NCBI GenBank assembly: GCA_023404495.1
Contig: JAEYBE010000060.1
Span: 1-44,861, forward strand
Source: Actinomycetes bacterium
GTDB taxonomy: Bacteria; Actinomycetota; Thermoleophilia; Solirubrobacterales; JACPNS01
Length of the DNA stretch: 44,861 bases
Direction: 5' to 3'
Shown: positions 13,528-20,947 of the stretch, piece after piece
Layout: each line of letters begins with the position of its first letter
How positions within the stretch are numbered: position 1 is the first letter of the stretch
Translations under genes and position numbers: made by a program
The notes under the pieces: model-generated
What the model saw: only the letters and a program-made list of their open reading frames with translations
Told to the model about the DNA's origin: nothing
Databases searched by the model: none

Positions 13528-14651
13528 CAGCCGCGCACCGGGAGTTTCGCGCGGACAACGAATCCACCATTTTCGTGCTCGCCCGCGAACAACGTTCCGT
13601 CGTAGAGTTCGACTCGTTCGCGCATCCCGTCAAGTCCGTGCCCGCCGTTCGACGTGCTGCCATTGATGCCGCATCCATCGTCGAGGATTTCCAGATGGAC
13701 CTCTTCCGGTTCGTAACGGACCAGCACCATCACGTCCGTGGCATTGGAATGCTTGATCGTGTTGGTCAGGGCTTCCTGAACTATTCGATAGCCGGAAAGA
13801 TCTACACCGGGCGAGATGGTCGGGCGATCACCCGACACTTCGAGGCTGACATTGACGCCCGTACCCCGAGCGCCCGACACCAGCGCGTTGAGTTCAGTCA
13901 GTCCCGGTTGCGGCAGCAGTGGCGAGGCGTCTTCCGAACTCTTGAGTACTCCTAGCAGGCGGCGCATTTCGATCAGCGCCTGCTGGCCAGTGGTCTCTAT
14001 CGAGTCAAAGGCGGTCCGAGCCTTTTCTGGATCCGCCGCCATAGTCGCGCGGCCTCCCGCAGCCTGCACGACCATCACGCTGATCCCATGGGCTACAACA
14101 TCGTGAAGTTCACGTGCGAGTCGCATGCGCTCGTCGACGACCGCCGCCTTGGCGACCGCCTGTTGCTCGCTTGAGAGCTTCACAGCGAGCGCGTTGGCTT
14201 CGCGGGTGGCCGCATCTCTACGGCCGATCATTCGGCCGATCCCCCAAGCTAGCGCCATAAAGAGATAGGGGAAGATCCAGTCGCCGGGAGTCAAGGGTTC
14301 CGGGTCCTGGATGTGAGCGACTGTCAGTGCCAGAACTGCTGCAACCGGCGCGGCGTATGCGCCTGGAGGTTTAACCGTTGCAACTACAACAAGTGCGATA
14401 AATGAGGCGAAGAACTCCGTGATGCTGTTGCCCTGGCCGAAGGCGATCGCGTATGCCGTGTACGCGGCGTACATAAAGACCGACGCGACCAATGGATGTT
14501 CGCGCATCGCGATCAGCGCCAGCGGGGCGCATGCGATCAACGCAGCCAGCGGCTCGGGTCCGAGCCACCAACCGGCCAGCCAAACCTCGGCCTGGGCGCA
14601 CACCGTCAGGAGCAGGGCGGCAACCACTTCGAATCGACGCAGGCTCAGCAT
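13527..14651 (-). CDS. Membrane sensor histidine kinase (NarL-partner type)
   Basis: A 374-residue kinase. The first 135 residues are four to five hydrophobic helices without a large external loop, suggesting sensing within the membrane. The HisKA_3 box ARELHDVVAHGISVM places the phospho-accepting His near 182. The HATPase domain follows with EALTNTIKHSNATDV, LDDGCGING and GHGLDGMRERVELY (about 293-355). The ATG at 14651 lies 6 nt behind TACGGT (14658-14663), so the operon is probably leaderless. Partner of the overlapping response regulator. Confidence 0.92.
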   Translation of the reverse strand: MLSLRRFEVVAALLLTVCAQAEVWLAGWWLGPEPLAALIACAPLALIAMREHPLVASVFMYAAYTAYAIAFGQGNSITEFFASFIALVVVATVKPPGAYAAPVAAVLALTVAHIQDPEPLTPGDWIFPYLFMALAWGIGRMIGRRDAATREANALAVKLSSEQQAVAKAAVVDERMRLARELHDVVAHGISVMVVQAAGGRATMAADPEKARTAFDSIETTGQQALIEMRRLLGVLKSSEDASPLLPQPGLTELNALVSGARGTGVNVSLEVSGDRPTISPGVDLSGYRIVQEALTNTIKHSNATDVMVLVRYEPEEVHLEILDDGCGINGSTSNGGHGLDGMRERVELYDGTLFAGEHENGGFVVRAKLPVRG

Positions 14652-14657
14652 CGATCA

Positions 14658-14663
14658 ACCGTA
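14658..14663 (-). promoter_or_regulatory. -10 hexamer of leaderless histidine-kinase operon
   Basis: TACGGT on the minus strand, 6 nt before the ATG at 14651. The 197-bp gap to the divergent gene at 14849 otherwise shows no obvious repeat. Confidence 0.5.
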
Positions 14664-14848
14664 TCCGCGTGGCAAACGCACGGCATCGTGCTGCGGGCTG
14701 ATCATGCGTCATCCCCGGAGCCCGATTGTGCGCGCAAAGCCGCATCCTCGGGCCGATCTCGATCGATTCGGCAGCCCGACGAAATCTCAGCGGGGCGAAC
14801 TTAGGTTGAACGGAGATCAAACAACTATCGACCGCTGGAGGTCAATCG

Positions 14849-15310
14849 ATGTCCCGAACTCAATTTGCAATGTTGGTGGCTGCGGTGTTTGCCGTCGCGG
14901 CGACCACGTCGATCGCCGCCGATGAGCCGCCCGCCAAAGTCGCGGCTTCCACCTCATCGTTCGAGTTCACCTCGAAGCAGATGTCATTCACCGACGCTAA
15001 GCCGCGAGGCGAATCCGTCGGGGACAGTTCGGTCCACAACTATTCGGCTCGCGAAATCGGCGGCGAAGCACGAGTCGGCATCGCCATCAACCAGTGCGTG
15101 CTCGGCAAGACGGGCAAACGGCCGATTGGACTATGCACCGGCGCCCTGCAACTTGCTGACGGAACCATCAGCTTGCACGGCACAAGCGGAAGCGACAAGG
15201 TCACGCGCTTCGCGGTGATCGGCGGAACCGGACGCTACCTGGGTGCCGCGGGCGTGCTGTCAAGTAAACCCAAGGGCAGGACGCTGAGCGTCTCCCTGGA
15301 GCTCAAATGA
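14849..15310 (+). CDS. Secreted allene-oxide-cyclase/dirigent-barrel-like protein
   Basis: A 153-residue exported protein. Signal peptide at residues 1-24 (FAMLVAAVFAVAATTSIAA). The mature part has beta-strand-rich sequence ending in FAVIGGTGRYLGAAGVLSSK (about 124-143), the signature of the AOC-barrel/dirigent fold. Bacterial members have no settled function. GGAGGT 6 nt before the ATG is one of the few strong ribosome sites in the window. It overlaps the next small gene by ATGA. Codon third positions look more AT-rich than neighbours by eye, which fits its place in the possible island. Confidence 0.75.
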   Translation: MSRTQFAMLVAAVFAVAATTSIAADEPPAKVAASTSSFEFTSKQMSFTDAKPRGESVGDSSVHNYSAREIGGEARVGIAINQCVLGKTGKRPIGLCTGALQLADGTISLHGTSGSDKVTRFAVIGGTGRYLGAAGVLSSKPKGRTLSVSLELK

Positions 15311-15486
15311 GTTCGAGGGGAGTCGCGCTCGCGCTGTTCGCGACGGTGATCGCGGGCATCTTGCTGAGCAACACCGTCGGTGATGGAAACGCACTCGGAG
15401 GGGTCATGTTCTTCGTGTGGGCGATCGCATTGGTGTCGCTGATTGGGCTGGGGGTGCGGGCGTTGGTGAGTCGGGGGAGGGGATAG
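15307..15486 (+). CDS. Small membrane protein (59 aa)
   Basis: Two hydrophobic helices (about residues 5-20 and 34-52) separated by a short polar loop (SNTVGDGNALGG) and a basic C-terminus (SRGRG). Start ATG overlaps the stop of the secreted barrel gene as ATGA, so it is translationally coupled. No family recognised; pairing with a secreted barrel protein next to a two-component system suggests a shared envelope role. Confidence 0.6.
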   Translation: MSSRGVALALFATVIAGILLSNTVGDGNALGGVMFFVWAIALVSLIGLGVRALVSRGRG

Positions 15487-15576
15487 GCCCGACCAAGTCA
15501 TGGACGAGGACCTCGACCACCTGCTCCGCCATCGCGTCGGCAGCTTGGTCGGGGTTCGAATCTCGGCGCGACTGCT

Positions 15577-15602
15577 GTACTAGCTCACGATTGCATCCCG
15601 CT
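15577..15602 (+). repeat. 26-bp direct repeat, copy 1
   Basis: Begins GTACTAGCTCACG and ends GCATCCCGCT; copy 2 at 15632-15657 differs only by G to A at the 13th base. The copies are 55 bp apart. Confidence 0.75.
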
Positions 15603-15614
15603 GCTCGCGTCAAC

Positions 15615-15634
15615 TTCGAATCCTGCCCGGGGTA
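15615..15634 (+). repeat. attR-like copy of 20-bp tRNA-Arg 3' end
   Basis: Perfect copy of 12812-12831. The rest of the tRNA gene is missing, so this is a fragment and not a second gene. The last bases (GTA) also begin repeat copy 2. Confidence 0.7.
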
Positions 15635-15657
15635 CTAGCTCACAATTGCATCCCGCT
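15632..15657 (+). repeat. 26-bp direct repeat, copy 2
   Basis: Second copy of the repeat at 15577-15602, fused directly to the tRNA-Arg 3' fragment. Confidence 0.75.
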
Positions 15658-15692
15658 TGGTGGCCAAGGCGGCCAGAACGCCCTCTGGTCAG

Positions 15693-17240
15693 TTACTTGC
15701 CGCCCCCAGCCGCATACTCGACGATCGAGCGATCGATCAGCCATTCGACCGGCGCGTGGTCGTCGGTGTAGATATCACCTGAGGTATCGGCGGGGACCAA
15801 GCGCTGCGACTCACGGACCGCTGTCGGCTGCAACTCCGGCACGCCTTTCGCTCCGGCAATCAGCTTTTCCGGGTCGAGCGGAGCGTTGCTCGCAACCAGC
15901 ATCGTGTTGGTCTCGCGGGTCGGATCGCGCCAGACGTTCTCGAACACGCTGCCCATCGTCCCGGCGAGCACCCGTTCGAGTTGTCTGCTTCCCTTTGGGT
16001 GGCCGACGTTGACGGTGATAACGCCGTCCGGTGTGAGCTTGGTCTCGGCCAGGGCGAAGAATTCTCGTGTTGTCAGATAGAACGGGATGTACGGCTGCCG
16101 GTAGGCATCGAGGGCAATCGCGTCGTAGCGCTCGTCGGTCGTGCGCAGGAACGGGCGCGCATCGGCGGTGTGCGCGGTCAGATTCGGGTTGTTCAGATCG
16201 AAGTACTCCTGGCCGATTTCGGTCAGCTCTCCATCGATCTCGACCCCGTCGATCTTGGTCTGCGGAAAGAACCGCTCGTAGGCGCGCGCGGTGGTCCCGG
16301 CGGCGTTGCCGAGAATCGCCATGCGGGACGGCGGCGCCCCGGTGGTCGCCAGTGGCAGCACCAGCAAGGCATCCCAGTAGTCGTCAATCAATACGCCGCC
16401 CGGCCGGTAGACGGAGTGGCGCGCCTGTCCCTCGTTGAGCTCGAGGTGTCTCGTGCCATTGCGTTTCTCTATTACGCGTACGTACTGCAGGTGCGTCTCG
16501 CGCTCGTGAATCACCTCGCCGCTGGCTGACTTGCCCTTGATCCCGCCCAGCGGGATCAACATCAGGATGACGATCGCCGCCGAGAGCGCTGCTGCCGCCG
16601 GACGCCACCGACGATCGACACCGAGCATTCCCACCAGCGCCATCAGCAGGGCGAAGGCGAGAAAAGTTCGCCGCGTACCGATCGCCGGAATCAGCAATAG
16701 TGAGCAGGCAAGCGTCCCGACCAGGCTGCCGGCGGTGCTGATCGCGTAAAGCCTGCCGGCGAGCGCGCCAGCCGCGAGTTTGTCGACGCGCTCGATCCCG
16801 AGTCGCAGCGCCCAGGGCGCGACGGTGCCCATCACGAAGACCGGGATCGCAAGCAGGAGAAGTGTGGCGATAAGGGATCCCACGAACGCGCCCGCCGAGA
16901 CGCTGTCGAGCGCGTCGACCCCGGTGTTGAGCAGCGGTCGTGCGACAAATGGCAAAGCAGCGGTCAGGGCGGCGGCAACTGACACGGCGACGCAAAGGTC
17001 GGGTAGCCGGGGTCGTCGGTCACCAAGCTTCCCGCCGTACCAATAGCCGATCGAGAGCGCTACGAGCACCACGCCGATCGTGTTCGCCCAGACGACCTCA
17101 GACGCGCCGAAATACGGTGCCAACAGCCGGACGGCGGCGATCTCGGATCCGAGCGCGCCGGCGCCCACCACGAAGACGAGCAGGCTGATCGGCGGCATTT
17201 GCCTGGTTGTGGACGCTGGCGACGCGGCCGAATCGGTCAT
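15693..17240 (-). CDS. Membrane protein fused to spermidine-synthase-like methyltransferase fold
   Basis: A 515-residue fused protein. Residues about 18-240 contain some seven hydrophobic helices of the type seen in fused transporter/spermidine synthases (LLVFVVGAGALGSEIAAVRL, GSLIATLLLLAIPVFVMGTV). Residues about 255-490 form a Rossmann-type domain with the family marks MAILGNAAGTTARAYERFFP, VEIDGELTEIG and the IALDAYRQPYIPFYL segment at the aminopropyl/substrate site. Whether it makes polyamines or modifies another substrate is unknown. The ATG at 17240 lies 9 nt behind TACGCT; a TTG 7 codons upstream is less likely. Confidence 0.85.
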   Translation of the reverse strand: MTDSAASPASTTRQMPPISLLVFVVGAGALGSEIAAVRLLAPYFGASEVVWANTIGVVLVALSIGYWYGGKLGDRRPRLPDLCVAVSVAAALTAALPFVARPLLNTGVDALDSVSAGAFVGSLIATLLLLAIPVFVMGTVAPWALRLGIERVDKLAAGALAGRLYAISTAGSLVGTLACSLLLIPAIGTRRTFLAFALLMALVGMLGVDRRWRPAAAALSAAIVILMLIPLGGIKGKSASGEVIHERETHLQYVRVIEKRNGTRHLELNEGQARHSVYRPGGVLIDDYWDALLVLPLATTGAPPSRMAILGNAAGTTARAYERFFPQTKIDGVEIDGELTEIGQEYFDLNNPNLTAHTADARPFLRTTDERYDAIALDAYRQPYIPFYLTTREFFALAETKLTPDGVITVNVGHPKGSRQLERVLAGTMGSVFENVWRDPTRETNTMLVASNAPLDPEKLIAGAKGVPELQPTAVRESQRLVPADTSGDIYTDDHAPVEWLIDRSIVEYAAGGGK

Positions 17241-17249
17241 CGGGGCGGG

Positions 17250-17255
17250 AGCGTA
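17250..17255 (-). promoter_or_regulatory. -10 hexamer of leaderless spermidine-synthase-like gene
   Basis: TACGCT on the minus strand, 9 nt before the ATG at 17240, placed just after the TTG alternative start, which would then lie upstream of the transcript. Confidence 0.5.
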
Positions 17256-17314
17256 GATCAATCAGCTAGTCCGCGATCCGGCAGCGAAAGGCACCGTCGC
17301 ACGCGCAACCGGAC

Positions 17315-17320
17315 TAACGT
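17315..17320 (+). promoter_or_regulatory. -10 hexamer of leaderless tetR-family gene
   Basis: TAACGT, 10 nt before the ATG at 17331; no operator-like palindrome is seen here, so the regulator may not control itself. Confidence 0.45.
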
Positions 17321-17330
17321 CCACTGGTAG

Positions 17331-17984
17331 ATGGCAGCTTCAATCGACAACTCCGGCGAGCCTCTACCGGTCGCGCTCCCCGACGGCGTGCTACCGGTGC
17401 TCGGAGGCGACCCGTGTGAGCGGGCCGATGCAAAGCGCAACCGACTGAAGATTCTCGAGGCCGCGGAGCGGCTGTTCGCCGAGCACGGAACCGAGGCCGT
17501 CTCGATGGACGCAGTTGCCGAAGCGGCCGGGGTGGGGAAAGGCACGCTCTATCGCCGATTCGGCGATCGCTCCGGTCTCGCGCGCGCGATCCTCGACGAG
17601 CGCGACCGCGAGTTCCAGGAGCAGTTGATCCGCGGCGAGCCGCCGCTGGGTCCCGGCGCGCCGCCGGTCGAGCGCCTGATCGCCTTTGGCGAGGGCGTGA
17701 TCGACCTGATTGCCGCGCACGGTGACTTGATCATGGCTGCGCAGCTGGGGAAGGCCGGCGCGCGATTTGCCGGACCGGTCTACGCGACCTATCGGATCCA
17801 TGTGCGCGGACTGCTCGGTGACATCGATCCACGGATGGACGTCGACTACTTCGCTGACGTCGTCCTTTCCTCGCTCAACGCCGAGATGTACGCCTTCTGG
17901 AGCAGCGACGTCGGCCTCGATCACCAGCGCATCAAGAGTGGATTCGTCCAGCTCGTCAAATCGATCGCCGCAACATCTCCTTAA
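17331..17984 (+). CDS. TetR-family transcriptional repressor
   Basis: A 217-residue regulator. After a non-conserved N-terminal tail of about 33 residues comes the TetR helix-turn-helix: RNRLKILEAAERLFAEHGTE, VSMDAVAEAAGVGKGTLYRRFGDRSGL (about 38-85). The rest is an all-helical ligand domain. Two palindromic sites lie between this gene and yceI, so it most likely represses yceI and the FMN reductase and is released by an unknown ligand, plausibly an oxidant, quinone or lipophilic compound. Confidence 0.9.
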   Translation: MAASIDNSGEPLPVALPDGVLPVLGGDPCERADAKRNRLKILEAAERLFAEHGTEAVSMDAVAEAAGVGKGTLYRRFGDRSGLARAILDERDREFQEQLIRGEPPLGPGAPPVERLIAFGEGVIDLIAAHGDLIMAAQLGKAGARFAGPVYATYRIHVRGLLGDIDPRMDVDYFADVVLSSLNAEMYAFWSSDVGLDHQRIKSGFVQLVKSIAATSP

Positions 17985-17988
17985 CGCA

Positions 17989-18006
17989 AGCGGACTGTAG
18001 TCCGCT
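17989..18006. promoter_or_regulatory. TetR operator 1
   Basis: Perfect palindrome AGCGGACT-GT-AGTCCGCT. It abuts a TACTCT hexamer at 18006-18011 that can serve as -10 for yceI, so binding would block the promoter. Confidence 0.75.
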
Positions 18007-18018
18007 ACTCTGTTCTTA

Positions 18019-18036
18019 AGCGGACTGAAGTCCGGA
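18019..18036. promoter_or_regulatory. TetR operator 2
   Basis: AGCGGACT-GA-AGTCCGGA, the same palindrome with two mismatched end bases. Its centre is 30 bp, about three helical turns, from operator 1, so two dimers could bind on the same face. Confidence 0.7.
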
Positions 18037-18078
18037 TCGGAATTCATCTGATTCGGCGACAGACAGGAGACGATTGAG

Positions 18079-18615
18079 ATGAGCACAGAGACAGCAACAG
18101 CAGCAGGCGTATGGGTCGTGGACAAGATCCACTCGTCCGTGCGCTACGAGATCGAGCACAACGGCACTGCGGCCTACCGCGGCAGCTTCGAGGATGTTGA
18201 CGGCAAGCTCGAGTACGGCGAGGGCGGCGTCAAGTTGACCGGCGTCGTCAAGCTCGCCAGCAACGACCTGAGGGACGAGCAGCAGCGCGGACACGTGCTG
18301 AGCCCCGACTTCTTCGACGCCGAGCGCTACCCCGAGGCCACCTACGAGTCGAGCGACGTGCAGATCGACGGCCGCGAGGTGACGATCAGCGGCGACCTGA
18401 CACTCAAGGGTCAGACCCGCGAGGTAACGGTCACCGGCACGATCGGCGAACCCGGCCCGAACCTCGGCGGCACCGAGACGATCGCCGTCCACCTCGCGGC
18501 GACGATCAACCGCCAGGACTGGGGCGTCTCCTGGAACGCCGAGCTTCCCAACGGCTCGCAGGTCCTGGGTGACGAGGTCAAGGTCGAGGTCGTCCTCGAG
18601 TTGGTGCAGGGCTGA
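18079..18615 (+). CDS. YceI-family lipid-binding protein
   Basis: A 178-residue lipocalin-like beta-barrel of the YceI family, which binds isoprenoid or other amphiphilic ligands. Family marks: GVWVVDKIHSSVRYEIEHNG (about 11-30), FFDAERYPEATYESSDV (about 77-93), SGDLTLKGQTREVTVTG and the NRQDWGVSWN segment near 151. No signal peptide is present, so this copy is probably cytoplasmic. CAGGAG lies 10 nt before the ATG. Behind two TetR operators and 4 bp ahead of an FMN reductase, with which it forms an operon. Confidence 0.92.
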   Translation: MSTETATAAGVWVVDKIHSSVRYEIEHNGTAAYRGSFEDVDGKLEYGEGGVKLTGVVKLASNDLRDEQQRGHVLSPDFFDAERYPEATYESSDVQIDGREVTISGDLTLKGQTREVTVTGTIGEPGPNLGGTETIAVHLAATINRQDWGVSWNAELPNGSQVLGDEVKVEVVLELVQG

Positions 18616-18619
18616 CGTC

Positions 18620-19192
18620 ATGAAAGTCCTGGGAATCAGCGGGAGCCTGCGCGCCGATTCGCACAATTCCCGGCTGCTTGGTTCCGCGTCGCGGGTTCTT
18701 CCCGCCGACGCGGAGTTCGAGCGGCTCGGCAGCGAGATCCTTCGCTCGCTTCCCCACTACGACGAGGACATCGACACGGCCGATCAGCGCGATCCAGCGG
18801 TACTGGCGCTCCGCGCGGCTGTGGCTGGCGCAGACGCGATCCTCTGGGTCACGCCGGAGTACAACGCTGGCCTGCCGTCGGCGATCAAGAACGCGCTCGA
18901 CTGGGTTTCGAGGCCCCGTCAGGCCCCTGCGATCAAGGGCAAACCGTCGGCCGCGATCAGCGCCAGCACCGCGATGTACGGCGGGGTCTGGGCGCAGGAT
19001 CAGCTGCGCAAGTCGCTGACGATTGCCGGCGCCCGGGTGATCGACGCCGAGTTCGCCGTGCCGCGTGCGCACGAGGTGATCGAGGCCCATGGCGATGTGC
19101 TCACGCGCGAGGACGAGCCTGCGCTCGCGCGGATCCTCGAGCTGCTCGTCGAAGAGGCCAGGATCAACGCTTCGCTGCAGGCCGCAGCGTGA
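18620..19192 (+). CDS. NADPH-dependent FMN reductase / quinone reductase
   Basis: A 190-residue flavodoxin-fold oxidoreductase. FMN-phosphate loop GISGSLRADSHNSRLL (residues 5-20) and the flavin-ring segment VTPEYNAGLPSAIKNALDWVSR (about 78-99) are typical of the NAD(P)H:quinone/FMN reductase (ChrR/YieF-like) family. It starts 4 bp after yceI with no ribosome site of its own beyond the coupled stop, so it shares control by the upstream TetR protein. A redox pair of a lipid-binding barrel and quinone reductase is plausible. Confidence 0.9.
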   Translation: MKVLGISGSLRADSHNSRLLGSASRVLPADAEFERLGSEILRSLPHYDEDIDTADQRDPAVLALRAAVAGADAILWVTPEYNAGLPSAIKNALDWVSRPRQAPAIKGKPSAAISASTAMYGGVWAQDQLRKSLTIAGARVIDAEFAVPRAHEVIEAHGDVLTREDEPALARILELLVEEARINASLQAAA

Positions 19193-19325
19193 AGCCGCGG
19201 CGAATCGCCCAGCGTGCGATGCTGAAGAGTCCCAGCGTTGCGGCCAGTGTCTGACCCACGCGGTCAGTGAACAAGAACGCCGTCAGGCGGCTGCGTAGCG
19301 CGGGTTTGTAGGTGCCGGTGGGCAT
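19164..19325 (-). CDS. Possible small membrane protein (53 aa), antisense-oriented
   Basis: Minus-strand frame beginning MPTGTYKPALRSRLTAFLF with a hydrophobic stretch around VGQTLAATLGLFSIARWAI and a basic tail. About four fifths of its codons end in G or C, as expected for a gene here, and most of it lies in the gap between the FMN reductase and tig. It overlaps the FMN reductase 3' end by 29 bp and has no clear ribosome site. Real status uncertain. Confidence 0.4.
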   Translation of the reverse strand: MPTGTYKPALRSRLTAFLFTDRVGQTLAATLGLFSIARWAIRRGFTLRPAAKR

Positions 19326-19349
19326 AACCGGCGCAGAACCTAGATGGTC

Positions 19350-19355
19350 TAACTT
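19350..19355 (+). promoter_or_regulatory. -10 hexamer of leaderless trigger-factor gene
   Basis: TAACTT, 7 nt before the ATG at 19363. Confidence 0.55.
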
Positions 19356-19362
19356 CCAGCGC

Positions 19363-20763
19363 ATGACCCCAGTAACTGTTTCCACGTCCGAACTCCCCGA
19401 AGCCAAGGCCAAGCTCGAGATCGAGGTCTCGTCCGACGTCGTCGAGAACGCACTCGAACACGCGGTCGAGCACATGGCCGAGCAGATCAAGATTCCCGGC
19501 TTCCGCGCCGGAAAAGTGCCGCCGGAGCTCGCGATGCAGAAGCTGGGCCACGAGGCCGTTTTCGAGCACGCGTTCGACGAGCAGGTCGGCAGTTGGTACG
19601 GCGAGGCGCTCTCGCAGACTGACATCGCGCCGATCGGTTCTCCGTCGCTGGAGGCGGTGCCCCAGTGGAGCCAGGGCGAGTCGCTGAAGTTCGAGCTGAC
19701 CGTCCCCGTGCGTCCGCTCGCCGAAGTCGGTGACTACGAGGGGATCGAGGTCGGCAAGAAAGAAGCCGCCACCGACGAGACCGCCGTCGATTCCGAGTTG
19801 GCCGTCATGCAGGACCGTTTTTCAAAGCTCGAGGACGTTGACCGCGCCTCGCAGGGCGGCGACTTCGTTGACATCAACTTCCTCGGCAAGATCGACGGCG
19901 AGGCCTTCGAGGGCGGCGCCGGCAACGACTATGTGCTCGAGCTTGGCTCCGGGCAGTTCATCCCCGGCTTTGAGGAGCAACTGGTCGGCAAGAAGGCCGA
20001 TGAGGACGTCGAGGTCAACGTCAGCTTCCCGAGCGACTACGGCGCCGAGCACCTGGCCGGCAAGGCGGCCGTTTTCGAGGTGCACGTCAACTCGGTCAAA
20101 GAGAAGTCGTTGCCTGAGCTGACGGACGAATTTGCCTCCGAGAATCTCGGCTACGACACGCTCCAGGAGCTCAAGGACGAGATCGCGTCGCGCGCAAAAG
20201 AACAGGCCGAGGCCGAGATTGAGCGTGAGTACCGCTGGGCTGTCGTTGACGCGGTTGCCAAGCAGGCGAAGATCGACATCCCCCACGGACACATCCACTC
20301 GCGCGCGCACGAGCTTTGGCACGAGCTCGCCAACTCGCTGATGCGCCGCGGCATCGACCCCAACGCGTACCTGCAGGCGATGGGGCAGGGCGAGCACGAG
20401 TTCATCGAGAGTGCCGAGGGCGACGCCGAGCAGACAATCCGCCGTGAGGCGACGATCGCAGCGCTGATCGAGAAGCTCGACATTCAGCTGACCGAGGACG
20501 AGATGGTCGACGCGATCGCCGAAGACATGAACGAAGGCCGCGACTCGGCCGAAGAACAGTTCAAGGCGATCAAGGAAGCCGGCGGGATCAGCCAGCTCGA
20601 GAACGAGCTGAAGGCCCGCAAGGTGATCGACGAGCTGGTCTCCAAGGCCAAGCCGATCCCGATCGAGCAGGCCGAGGCCCGCGACGCCCTTTGGACGCCC
20701 GAGAAGGAAGAAGCCGAAGGCGGCGCTTCCAAGGGCGAAGGGCTCTGGACGCCGGGTTCCTGA
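19363..20763 (+). CDS. tig: Trigger factor, ribosome-associated chaperone and prolyl isomerase
   Basis: A 466-residue chaperone that meets nascent chains at the ribosome exit. The ribosome-binding domain carries the signature IKIPGFRAGKVPPELAMQKLG (about 43-63). The FKBP-type isomerase domain spans about 160-245 (GGDFVDINFLGKIDGEAF, LELGSGQFIPGFEEQLVGKK). The helical C-domain follows. The C-terminus has an odd duplicated LWTP motif: ALWTPEKEE and GLWTPGS. An in-frame ATG further up is passed over because TAACTT lies 7 nt before this one. tig is followed by clpP and clpX, the usual order. Confidence 0.95.
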   Translation: MTPVTVSTSELPEAKAKLEIEVSSDVVENALEHAVEHMAEQIKIPGFRAGKVPPELAMQKLGHEAVFEHAFDEQVGSWYGEALSQTDIAPIGSPSLEAVPQWSQGESLKFELTVPVRPLAEVGDYEGIEVGKKEAATDETAVDSELAVMQDRFSKLEDVDRASQGGDFVDINFLGKIDGEAFEGGAGNDYVLELGSGQFIPGFEEQLVGKKADEDVEVNVSFPSDYGAEHLAGKAAVFEVHVNSVKEKSLPELTDEFASENLGYDTLQELKDEIASRAKEQAEAEIEREYRWAVVDAVAKQAKIDIPHGHIHSRAHELWHELANSLMRRGIDPNAYLQAMGQGEHEFIESAEGDAEQTIRREATIAALIEKLDIQLTEDEMVDAIAEDMNEGRDSAEEQFKAIKEAGGISQLENELKARKVIDELVSKAKPIPIEQAEARDALWTPEKEEAEGGASKGEGLWTPGS

Positions 20764-20774
20764 AGTTCGCGAAG

Positions 20775-20808
20775 GCGGGGGCTAGCGGACTGGCCGCCGC
20801 ACCCCCGC
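20775..20808 (+). terminator. Hairpin after tig
   Basis: GCGGGGG / CCCCCGC outer stem with an inner GCGG / CCGC stem. It lies 11 bp after the tig stop and just before the TAGACT hexamer of the clpP promoter. No T-run. Confidence 0.5.
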
Positions 20809-20810
20809 AT

Positions 20811-20816
20811 TAGACT
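20811..20816 (+). promoter_or_regulatory. -10 hexamer upstream of clpP
   Basis: TAGACT directly after the tig hairpin, with about 125 nt of leader before clpP. The same string TAGACTCGCC, followed by nearly the same AGCGAG, recurs upstream of mreB. Confidence 0.45.
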
Positions 20817-20947
20817 CGCCCAGCGAGGGATCGGTCTGCTTGCTCGAGGCGGCAATTCAGTTCAAGGGCTGAAAGTTCTGGGCCACGGGCCACCTCTCAC
20901 TCCGGTTTTTGCAGGACTACTGAACAAGAGAGGAAAAAGATCGGACC

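Larger units (their letters stand above)
15487..15692. other. Non-coding scar with tRNA-end fragments and tandem repeats
   Basis: Holds two TTCGAATC T-loop-like fragments (15555-15562 and 15615-15622), each followed within 25 nt by a copy of the same 26-bp sequence (15577-15602 and 15632-15657, one mismatch). The second fragment is the exact tRNA-Arg 3' end. I see no gene here; the short frames crossing it arise from the T-arm sequence. Confidence 0.5.

Noticed and set aside
15404..15613. Minus-strand 69-codon frame across the repeat scar
   Set aside because: Part of its sequence (SRRDSNPD) comes from antisense reading of a tRNA T-arm, a common source of false proteins.
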